From: Cryoendolithus antarcticus
Taxonomy: Eukaryota > Ascomycota > Dothideomycetes > Cladosporiales > Cladosporiaceae
Direction of reading: 5' to 3'
NCBI GenBank assembly: GCA_002077065.1
Contig: NAJO01000006.1
Coordinates: 868,001-932,000, forward strand
Length of the DNA stretch: 64,000 bases
Of this stretch, positions 33,370 to 42,659 are shown piece by piece. A program made the translations under genes and the position numbers. Position 1 is the stretch's first letter; each line of letters starts with the position of its first letter. Under the pieces are notes generated by a model. That model was not told the origin of the DNA. It worked only from the letters and a program-made list of their open reading frames with translations, and did not search any database.

Positions 33370-34209
33370 GTCGGCCATGGTGAGTGCACCTCACACTGTG
33401 CACTAACCATACATGACGCCTTTGCTGACCATCCCACAGCAGACAGGCCGCGTCAAAGAGTGTCCATGCTTCGAGGAGGCACTTTCTTGATATATTTAGC
33501 ATGGCGTTGGGGTATCGGAGCACAGCAACTATGGGCTACGGGAGATCGGATCGACATCCAACATCCTCACCAGCTCAAATACAGCGTATTCACGGTACGA
33601 TGGCAGCGTCAAGCTGTCGGCAACTAGGGGTGTGCTCCAGCAGTGCAAGCTGGAGGGCAGGCGGCTTGTAAAACAGAAACCGCTTGGCTCAGATGCCTTG
33701 TCAGCTTCCCAACATGCGCCTCACCAGTGTCGCAGCGTGCATGTGACTATTGTATGATCACATGCTATCACCTTATCGTCGTCGTTGTCATCCATGCTCG
33801 CATAGCGCGATTGCGGGGCTGCATCCGAGCGAGTTCGCAGTCATCGTGCAGCCATCACTCGACCTTCGACTCCCTCACCTTGAACTCGACATTGCCTGTG
33901 TACAACACCTACTGAATCGATCGACTTAACATGTGTGCGTTCACTTGTCCGGGTGCTCAGCTTGGCTTGAGGCGGTAGTCACGCGCCAGGCGACTGCAGG
34001 CAAAGCAGACATAGCCGTATCCTCCCGACCTCCACTTCACCATCTGCTTGCTCCGGCCGCAAATCAGCTTCAAGAGCAAGCCCATAGTCACGTCTGCCCA
34101 AATTGTGACTACCGGCAGTCTTCAGTCACCTTCTATCGTCCTGTCATCCGGCCATCTCCCCGCGACCGCGACCTCAAGACCTTCGTTCCCGACCTAACCT
34201 GCTTCAACA
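33370..34209. other. Intergenic region IES4 / Vid30-like
   Basis: 0.8 kb containing the 3' end of IES4 and the promoter of the next gene. C/T-rich sequence (about 34135-34200) precedes the start. No gene or repeat was seen. Confidence 0.4.
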
Positions 34210-36518
34210 ATGTCCAACCCTTACTCCGCCTACCCGCCCTATCCCCGCCGCTCGACAGACTCGACAGCCGCCAGACGGCCATCCTATGCCACAGTAGCTG
34301 CGGGCATCACGAACCCAGCCCAGACATCCTTCACCTCGATCTCTAATCCAGCGAACCCTTCGACTTCGTCCTCAAGACCGCAGACTAGAGGCGAGCATAG
34401 TAGGAATCCGTCGTACGACACTGGAATGGATGGGTCAGGCGCAGGGCACGGGAGCTATAAGAGCCGACCGCGATGGAGTGGAGAGGTCTTGCGGTATGAG
34501 GATGGACTGCACTGTGCGCTGCACGACCAGCACCCGCCGTTCTTCACGCCGAGCTATCTCAGGAAGAGTCGCTTTGTGGGCCGGTCGAGGAGGGAGTGGG
34601 ACGCACATCTAGCTGAGCTGAGGGAAGCGGCGAAGCTGGCTGGGTCTACTGGAGGGTTGGATCGCAGGGCCTCGCTCAGCACGAGCAGTAGCATGGTCAA
34701 TCTTGACAAGAACTCTTCAAATCATGGACACGGACAGGGCTACATACACCGCGGCGTGGCGCAGGACGTCATTGAGCGACTGCCCCCAGCAAGCTCAAGA
34801 CAAGACGAGAGCTCGCGAACACTACCGAGCAGATGGAGCGACGAGGACAAGATGCACGGCCTCGAGATCCTCGGCGACGGCACAGAAGTCCGCTTCACCA
34901 ACGCTGCACGACCGGTGACGACCGACGACGCAGCGTCCATACGCGCCAACAATGCAATGCCGAAGGAGTGCGGACTGTATTACTACGAAGTCACGATCCT
35001 CACACTCTCCAAGCAGAGTCATTACAGTCTTGCTGTGGGCTTCAGTGGGAGGAAGACTGTGCTCAATCGATTACCGGGTTGGGAAAGCGATAGCTGGGCT
35101 TATCATGGCGATGATGGGAATGCTTTTAGTAGTAGCACGACGGGGAAGGCGTATGGGCCGAAGTTTGAGGCGCCTGATGTGATTGGGTGTGGGATAAATT
35201 GGAGGACTGGGCAGGCGTTCTTTACGAGGAATGGGGTGTACCTTGGTAAGTGGCCCTTCGATCGACTTAGAGGAAAGATTGCAAATTGGCAAACGCTGAC
35301 AAGACCTACAGGTACGGCGTTCTCAGGTCTCAAGCACGAGATGAACGTCTACCCATCTATCGGACTGAAGCGCAATGGCGATCACATCCGAGCCAACTTT
35401 GGTCGGCAACCATTCGTCTTCGATATTGATTCTATGATGCGAGAGGAGCGTGCGACTGTACGAGCAGAGCTAAACCAAGCGGATGCTTCAACCTTGCACA
35501 AGCCAGATGATGAGACAGCGCTCGTAAACAACCTGATCAGCCAATACTTAGCCCACGAAGGCTACATTGAGTCATCGCACGCGTTCGCAGCAGACTTGCA
35601 GTTCCGAGCGGCTGTAACGCCAGTATCTGTGCCCTCGACAGGCGGCACCGGCTCGGATCCGTTCACCCTGAGCGCCGACGATGACATACACGCCTCTCAA
35701 CGACAGAAGATCCGGAAAGCTATACTTGATGGTGACATCGACCGAGCACTAAAGTATACCCAATCGTACTACCCTCTAGTACTGCAAGATGAGCGGAACA
35801 AGGAGATCTACTTCCGATTACGATGTAGGAAGTTCATCGAGATGATGAGGCGATATGCTGAGATCTCTGCTGTCACAAATGCAACGAGCGAAGCAGGAGG
35901 CATGGACAAGAGCGTCGAGTCCGTCGGCAGCAATGGCCACGCCAACGGAAGTGAAGAGAACGGTGGCACCGCTCTCACCGAACCAACGCCAGAAGAGGAT
36001 GAACAGGAAGAAGACATGGAAGTCGACGCGCCTGCTTATGCAGCCTACAATGGAGACGACATTGAGATGTCGACCTCCGTCTCCTCTCTCGCTCGACCAA
36101 TGAAGGGTAACGACCTTCTCTCCTCGGCTGTTGCATACGGCACAGAACTGCAAGCCGAGTTCGGCAACTCGCCAAACCCAGAGGTGAGAAAGGTGCTCGA
36201 GGATGTGTTTGCGATTGTGGCGTATGTGGATCCCAAGAGTAGTGTTGTTGGGGGGTTGATGGATGTGAGAGGGCGGGTTGGGATTGCTGAGGGCGTTAAT
36301 GGGGCAATACTTGGTGAGTGGCCCAGATTTAAACCATGAGAAGTGATGTGAGAGGTGAGCTGACGTGGTACTGTGCAGTGAGTCTCGGTAAGCCCAAATC
36401 GGCAGCTCTGGAGAAGCTCGCAGCGCAGACTGAGGCGCTGCTGGAAGCTACCGCGAGTAAAACGGGAGGAGCTGCGGGGATGGTGAACGTACAAGAGGAC
36501 TTTCTGGCTGCGCGGTGA
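34210..36518 (+). CDS. VID30: RanBPM/Vid30-type protein (SPRY-LisH-CTLH-CRA), probable GID1
   Basis: Three exons, 34210-35245, 35312-36313 and 36379-36518, give 725 residues. About 1-200 is Ser-rich and disordered. A SPRY domain spans about 215-395 (KECGLYYYEVTIL, YSLAVGFSG, WAYHGDDGNAFSS, VIGCGINWRTGQAFFTRNG). LisH is LISQYLAHEGYIESSHAFA; CTLH includes RKAILDGDIDRALKYTQSYY and FRLRCRKFIEMMRRY. The CRA end is completed by exon 3 (VSLGKPKSAALEKLAAQTEA). The first intron is 66 nt, divisible by three and free of stops, so the unspliced frame is also open; the family sequence NGVYLGTAFSGL shows that it must be removed. Family role: scaffold and substrate-receptor binding in the GID/CTLH ubiquitin ligase. 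A general RanBP9/10-like paralogue is the alternative. Confidence 0.88.
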
Positions 36519-36998
36519 GTGAGGAGAGAACAGGCGCGGAGTTGTTGGGACGGAGGGCTGGGCTTGGTTAGGTAGGCATTTGGGAAGCGAGGTCATGATT
36601 GGTCATTTAGGGTGTTGATTTGGGATACTAGACTCCGGGAGCATTGTCATGGCGGGCGGAACTGTACATACGTCGCTCTAACAACTTACAAACAAGTGCA
36701 CAAGCGTTTTGATCACATCCGCTAATAGCCAATAGGCATTCAGTACGCGGTCAGCACAAACACTCGTCCTGCAGTGGCTCCGACTCGATTGCTTCGCTTC
36801 GAGGACACCAACAGCGATGAATGAGAGAAGCGGTGGGTGCAGGTGGCATCTCTAGTCTCGTTCCCATTTCACTTTTTCTGACGGGCTACGATTCTGCTCC
36901 AACAAGACCTCCACGGTTCATTGCTATCTGCTGTTGGTTTCTTACTTCACGCCATACATACGAGACCATCGTCCGAGACATCAAAGAGATACTCGGCC
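36519..36998. other. Intergenic region Vid30-like / phosphoesterase
   Basis: 480 bp between two same-strand genes; no gene, repeat or clear promoter element was recognised. Confidence 0.35.
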
Positions 36999-37963
36999 AT
37001 GGCTTCTCATACTTCTACCACGAATAATGTCCATACTTCTTTCCTCATCATCTCCGACACGCATAACTTCGAAGCCGCAACCGCGGAAGAGGGATGTCCA
37101 CTTGCGCAGAAGATGCCGAGGGTATGTCACACGCCGTATGCCGGTCCATCACTTCCACACTGCCTCGCCCATCACGTTCCCTTTATCTGACGCATCACTC
37201 ACAGGTCGACGTCTTGCTTCACTGCGGCGACCTGACCCAAGTCGGTGGCTTGTCAGCTTACAAGAAGGCCCTCAAATTGCTCGCATCTATCGACGCCGAG
37301 TTGAAGCTCGTGATCGCTGGAAATCACGACTTGAGTCTAGATGGAGAGTACTGGGCAACGCATCTCGACGAGGACGACGATCCGAACGAACACGACGAAG
37401 CAATCGAGATCATGACCGGCAAATTGGCTAAAGAAGCAGGTGTTACGTACCTCATGGAAGGAACCCACCACTTCACGCTGAGTAATGGGGCAGCGTTCTC
37501 GCTGTTTGCTTCACCATTCCAGCCGGAGTGTGGCGAATGGGCGTTTGGGTATCCGCGTAACGTTGATCACTTTGTCTCCAAGGCTCCAGGAAACGTCGAC
37601 ATCATGATGACACATGGCCCTCCAGCCGGTATCTTAGATCTCGTTCCTGGCAAAAACGAGCGTATCGGCTGCAATAGCTTACTCAAGGCTGTGGAGAAGG
37701 CGAGACCGAAGCTGCATTGCTTTGGCCACATTCACGAGGGGTACGGGTATGAAGTCAAGACGTGGAGTGAGCAGGGAAGGAACGAGGTCGAGGAGATTGA
37801 GACGAGTGTGAGGAAAGCTGGTGTGGAGGACGCTGGGGAGGAGAGGAGATTACTGAGAGTAGGGAGGGAGACCCTGATGGTCAATGCGGCAATTATGGAC
37901 GATTCGAATCAAGCTGTGAATGCGCCGTGGGTGGTGGAGATGGAGCTGCCGCGGAAGGCGTAA
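36999..37963 (+). CDS. Calcineurin-like metallophosphoesterase
   Basis: Two exons, 36999-37121 and 37205-37963 (83-nt intron), give 293 residues. The five metal-binding motifs are complete and in order: SDTHN, CGDLTQ (exon 2, HCGDLT), AGNHD, THGPPAG and FGHIHEGYG. The spacing is that of the small MPPED1/UPF0046-like phosphatases, which hydrolyse phosphoesters or cyclic nucleotides with two metal ions; the substrate here is unknown. There is no signal peptide. The C-terminal 60 residues are less conserved and charged. The exon junction is supported by MPRVDVLLHCGDL. Confidence 0.85.
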
Positions 37964-38116
37964 GGCATAGTGGATGCGACGAGTGGTGCGCAAGACTACC
38001 AATGAAGTCGCAGTGCTCTCAAAGATGCGTGTGGGATTAATCCTGTGTTCTGAGTGATGTGATAGAAGCACATGAGTAGCCCTGTGTTCCTGGAAAGAGT
38101 CTCAAGGCAATCCCAC

Positions 38117-39420
38117 CTACGCCGGAAACCCATGATCCCGCGCGCGAAACCTTGGCCAGTCCACCTGCTCCATTGTCCACGCCAGTAGTGCACATCTAAT
38201 CAGACACAGGTCTTCGCCCTTGTGCACACCCGCAAGACGAGCAGTAATCGCCCCATAATGCGTCGCTCGTACCGCACAATCATCGCACATGAACCTCATT
38301 CTTCCACACATCCTGTCGGCCGGATGATTCATCGCCTTGTCGAAAATGCGCCGTACGGAGACAGACACCCTGAACGTGCCCGGGACAACTTTGAGAAGTA
38401 TGGGCATAAGCACACCAGGATGGAGCCTTAAGCGAATCTCGACGGTCTGAAGGCTGCGCAGCGGGGCGGCGGAGGATTGTTCAAGAAGCATCGCCATATC
38501 CCTCATGCGTTTGGTACGTAAGGTGGGTCGGTGCATTGTGCGGATGGTAGGGTGCAGAGAGAAGGTGAGATTCATATGAGTAAGGTCTGGTGGCCAGAAA
38601 GCAGCGTTGGGGCGTCCGCGGTATAAGTGATGAAGGGTTTCGTACCGGATGAATTGAGAGACGAGAGTCAGGGCCGGGACAAACGATGGAGCCAGGGGAT
38701 CATAATCGGCGGATGGGGAGTTGTATGGGGGATGAGGGTCTATGAAGTAGAACCCGTAGACCGTGCATCGGAGTTCGGGTGACAGATCGAGGAATCGGAA
38801 GTATGGAAGCCTGACGTTGTCAGCACGGTGGAAACGCGCGCTCTTAGTGGCATGGGTACTGACCGAGTCTAGTTGACAATGTCGAGAATTGTCGTGTGTG
38901 CTGGCTGTACTGGCATGAGCATATGCAAGCCAGCGCCGTTGGTGAGAATCGTCCGCGAGTCTGCTTGAAAGCCTTGCGCGCCTTGAGACAGCTCGTACAT
39001 GCTTCGGCCTCCCGACATAATGCTTCGCTGCCGGGCCCCGGGCACAGTGACAGCGGATCTGCCATTCCTGTCGATTGCGTTCCTCTGGGAGCGTCTCGCA
39101 CTCCACCAGAGACCGTACAGCCTCCTCCTGGCTGCTTCGCGGAGGCCTGTGGTACCCTGAGGCACGCCGTGTATGCTTCGACTTGCCGCGTAGTCTTCTC
39201 GAGAGACTAATGCCTCATGAAATGCGTCTATTATGGCAAGGCCAATTGCGCTCCTCATCAAAGTCTCTGCTTCTTCGTCTTGACCTTGACTAGACTGCCA
39301 ACTTGCTTCTTCCACGAGGGCCGGCACGGTCTTGGATGAGTCGTGGATGCTCGAGTTGTGGATGCCTTCCCTAGATGCTTGCACTCGGTGCCGTTGCCTT
39401 ATATCGTCGTGGTCGACCAT
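38117..39420 (-). pseudogene. F-box-like gene, broken or unresolved 5' half
   Basis: The 3' exon, 38810-38117, encodes about 230 residues that look real: LPYFRFLDLSPELRCTVYGF is the start of a divergent F-box of the kind common in Dothideomycetes, followed by hydrophobic-patterned sequence to DWPRFRARDHGFPA. It is preceded by a good 53-nt intron (GTCAGT at 38863 to CAG at 38811, with CTGAC). In the phase this intron demands, the upstream frame (39420 to 38869, beginning MVDHDDIRQRHRVQ) ends in TAG two codons before the donor. So either the gene is inactivated by that stop, or the true first exon uses another donor (one option is GTACAG near 38918, reached from the frame starting MADPLSLCPG). 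I could not decide. The function would be substrate recruitment to an SCF ligase, if active. Confidence 0.45.
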
Positions 39421-39715
39421 AGCTCTCGTGAGTGTCGTGTGTTCTGCCTGAAAGTTCGAAAGGCGCGAACTGGGTGCGAGCGTGGTGATTGATGTACCTA
39501 ATAGCGAGGGATCGATGGTTCAATGATCAATTAGCCGAATACTGTCGCATCCGACACTCAAGGCGTTGTGAAGATGCTGGCGATGTTCTGGTGCACATTC
39601 GCATCCGAGTGCAATCGATGAGTATCACGACAACAGCGAAGGATGATAGTCCAGTAAGCGCGAATCACTGCGACGCTGGAAGTGATCGCGGACACTATGT
39701 GCTTGCTGTCCACGC

Positions 39716-40821
39716 TCACGCTGATGCGCGCCTGCCCTCAAACACCCGACCCATCGCAGCTCTCACCTCAGGATCATTACGGACAGTATTCTGCACCAAC
39801 CAATCCTTCAGTGCAGCTCTCAGTAACTTGATAGAATTTTCATCACCTGCAAATGGCGCAAGCTCCAGCCCAAGTAGTCTGCCAGTCTCCTGATCAGCCG
39901 CTTTCGCAAGCGCATCGATACGATCTAGATCTTGTGGCGTCACCGTATCACTCGCAGGAGCAGCTGATGCCGGATCGCGCAGTAGTGGTGCAAGCTGCGA
40001 CATGGCGATGAAGAATGTTATTGCGAGCTTTCTGAGCAGCGCGAGCATTTGGAACGGCAGATATGGCGGTCGCAGCCAGGTCATCAACAACAATGGATTC
40101 ACCAATCGGGTCAGGATAGGTGGGAATGTCGGTCTCGTCATCGCGTGTAGCTCAACGACGAAGAGTGTGGACATCACCATGTATCGCCAGAACTTGCCCG
40201 ACTGCATGTAGCCAAGCACTCCGAGCAACAGCAAGCCGACTGCAGTGCTGAAGTAGTAGGTAGTGATGTTCTTCACTCCATGGAAGACGAAGTCGGACAG
40301 CGTCTTGCAGTGAGTCCAAGCCAGCATCTCCGGCCCAAAGCGATCGTACGCAAAGCGCTTCACAGGATCGACAAGCGTGTCCTTCGCAATCTGAAGACGG
40401 ACATAGATCGCTTCCACGCGTTCCTTGTCTATGTCATTAACCTTGTCAGGATGGAACTGAACCGTCAGCCGTCTGAAGCGACTCTGAATCGCCTTCTCGG
40501 AGGCATCATGCGCAACGCCAAGAGCTTGGTAGAAGTCGCTCTCCTTTCGCAGCTGCCAATCGGCTTCGTAGACCGTGTAGGCGAGGTAGAAGAGTACGAC
40601 GAAGATGTGGACTCGTCGTCGGTCCTTGACGAAGCGTGGCGAGCCAGGGGCGGGCTTGGGGTCGCCGGCGCGGATGAAGATGGTGTAGAGAATTGATTGA
40701 AGATAGCCGGTGACGAGCTAGAGAATCGTTAGACTGAGTCATGTCCGTGAGAGGGACATCAGGGACATACGCCTGGTAGGAAATACCATCCAGCCATCGA
40801 GAGGACACCATTCGTGGACAT
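39716..40821 (-). CDS. Membrane-anchored J-domain (DnaJ) co-chaperone
   Basis: Two exons on the reverse strand, 40821-40771 and 40717-39716 (53-nt intron), give 350 residues. The N-terminus MAGWYFLPGLVTGYLQSILY is hydrophobic, and another hydrophobic stretch is RVHIFVVLFYLAYTVYEA. A J domain follows (DFYQALGVAHDASEKAIQSR, HPDK, then AKDTLVDPVKRFAYDRFGP). Two or three more membrane spans occur later (YYFSTAVGLLLLGVLGYM, WRYMVMSTLFVVEL, LLRKLAITFFIAMSQLAPLL). The HPD motif is intact, so it should stimulate an Hsp70 at a membrane, ER or mitochondrial; the organelle is not clear from sequence. This multi-span J-protein is frequent in filamentous fungi and is distinct from Sec63 (no Brl domain). 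Confidence 0.83.
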
Positions 40822-41161
40822 TTTGATCGATGGGACGGGGAAGTGATTAGTGAGAGGCTTGGAACGTTCGATTAGACGCTATCATCGGAGACGCATCGCG
40901 AAAAACAGACTTCGTCCATCAGAAATCGAGAATTCGCGATTGTGGACTGCGTCGATATCCAGCGCTTCACATTGGATGCGTATTGACGCGACACGTGAAG
41001 TCTACGCACAAGTACGTGTCGGGTCAAGACTTCTGTCGTCACTCCAGACTTTCACAACGAATTGCATGAGCTTTAATCTTTTTGCGACAGCTCGTATTGA
41101 AGTACCTACACTCGATTTCCCCTTCACCTTCCTTGCATTGATCTCGGCGCACTGAGCGAGC
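40822..41161. promoter_or_regulatory. Divergent promoter, J-protein / RPA43
   Basis: 340 bp between two divergent start codons, so it must serve both genes. No distinctive sites were identified. Confidence 0.35.
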
Positions 41162-42475
41162 ATGGAAAACGGCACAGAGAAGAAGTCGAAGAAGCGACGG
41201 AGAGAGGAAGCTAGCGTCATTGGCGACAGCCAAGATACGACCATTGAGACTGCGCCGGCAAAGAAGCACAAGAAGTCAAAGAAGGATCACGCTGCAGTTT
41301 TGGTGAAGCAGGAGAGTCCACTTGATGAGCACGCTGGACCCATACAACCTACGTTACCGCCCGTCAAGGAGAAGTCGAAGAAACGAAAGCTCAAGCCACA
41401 AGATCATGTCACGACGACAGACGAGGCAGCTGTAGCAGCTGTGGCAGCACCCGCACCTGATGCTACGCTTGGTATGCTGCCTCGGGCAAGTCCAGAGCTG
41501 GCAACTACGAAGAAGAAGTCGAAGAAGGTCAAGGCAGAACGGCGGGACAGCGCGGAGGAAGTTGCAGCAGTGCCGAACGGAGTGCCTCGGACCGAGTTGG
41601 ACGAGCCTATCGTACCCAATGGAACCTCAGAGCAGACGAAGGAAAAGAAGAAGAAGCGGTCTGAGTCGGAAGCAGTGCTTCCAGAGGCCAATGGTGTCGT
41701 ACATGTTGATGAGCCGCCTGCTCCATCGGCTACGATAGAAGCACCAGTGGAAGAAGTCTCAACGACAATCACAGCTATCGACGAGAAGCTGCTGGAGTCG
41801 AAGTCGCCCTTCAGGCAGCAAACCGCATCATTCTACCTCGCACTATCGCCCATAGCGCACCACTTCCCCGTGGAAGGACTTTGCGCGGAGCACATATCAC
41901 CTCTGCTCCTCACGTACTACCCACCTCTGAAAGGCATCGTACTCTCATTCAGTAATCCACGAATGTCCGAGACTCCCGAGCAGGGCCAGCAGACCAATGG
42001 CACAGGACCACGCCCAGTCGTGCTCGGGGAGAGCATCGATGAGTACGCTGTGATCTTTGTATGGCTCACGGTAGATGTGCTACTCTTCAGACCACAAAAG
42101 AACACTGTGCTGGAGGGCTTTGTCAACCTGCAGAACGAAAGTATGCTTGGCCTGATCTGCTACAACTACTTCAACGCCGGCATCGAGCGATCACGGTTAC
42201 CCAAAGACTGGCGATGGGTGGAAGATGAATCAGCAGCCGATGACGCCGGCGCCATGGCGCGACGAGGCAGGCGAAGCGCTGCAGGCTACTATGTTGACGG
42301 CAACGGGAAGAAAGTCGAGGGCAGAGTGGTGTTCAGGGTGAAGGACTTCGAGGCGTCGCCTGGATCCGAGACCGGCGGCGGGAGCATCAACATCTACGGG
42401 ACTGCACTCTCCACCCAGGAAGATGATAAGATCGACGAAGATTTGAGGTCAAAGGCACTGGTGAAGGATAAGTAG
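41162..42475 (+). CDS. RPA43: DNA-directed RNA polymerase I subunit Rpa43
   Basis: An intronless 437-residue protein. The N-terminal 200 residues are rich in Lys clusters (KKSKKRRREE, KKKSKKVKAE) and look nucleolar-targeting and disordered. The conserved domain begins at about 215: SPFRQQTASFYLALSPIAHH, then GLCAEHISPLLLTYYPPLKG, IVLSFSNPRM, and the OB-like part EYAVIFVWLTVDVLLFRPQK and VNLQNESMLGLICYNYFNAG. The C-terminal region is variable and acidic. Rpa43 is part of the Pol I stalk (with Rpa14 in yeast), contacts Rrn3 and is needed for rDNA initiation. The filamentous-fungal form is longer than yeast (326) because of the N-terminal extension. Confidence 0.93.
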   Translation: MENGTEKKSKKRRREEASVIGDSQDTTIETAPAKKHKKSKKDHAAVLVKQESPLDEHAGPIQPTLPPVKEKSKKRKLKPQDHVTTTDEAAVAAVAAPAPDATLGMLPRASPELATTKKKSKKVKAERRDSAEEVAAVPNGVPRTELDEPIVPNGTSEQTKEKKKKRSESEAVLPEANGVVHVDEPPAPSATIEAPVEEVSTTITAIDEKLLESKSPFRQQTASFYLALSPIAHHFPVEGLCAEHISPLLLTYYPPLKGIVLSFSNPRMSETPEQGQQTNGTGPRPVVLGESIDEYAVIFVWLTVDVLLFRPQKNTVLEGFVNLQNESMLGLICYNYFNAGIERSRLPKDWRWVEDESAADDAGAMARRGRRSAAGYYVDGNGKKVEGRVVFRVKDFEASPGSETGGGSINIYGTALSTQEDDKIDEDLRSKALVKDK

Positions 42476-42659
42476 ATATGTACAATTCGCTGCATAAAAT
42501 GTACAGATACATCGCACCAAGACTTTTGGCAGCTCTCGACTTCACCTCGAAATCACATGTCAAAGGCTCTCCAACTTTTATTTGTATGTCGAACGCTCAT
42601 ATCGTATTCGTCAGTGCTCACATGACCATGTGTTAGTCTCCCATAGAGAGACGGCCAAC

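Noticed and set aside
42582..42659. Upstream extension of the coilin-like frame
   Set aside because: The conserved domain starts at MRLRLTLLRP (42660); the 26 extra codons look like untranslated leader.
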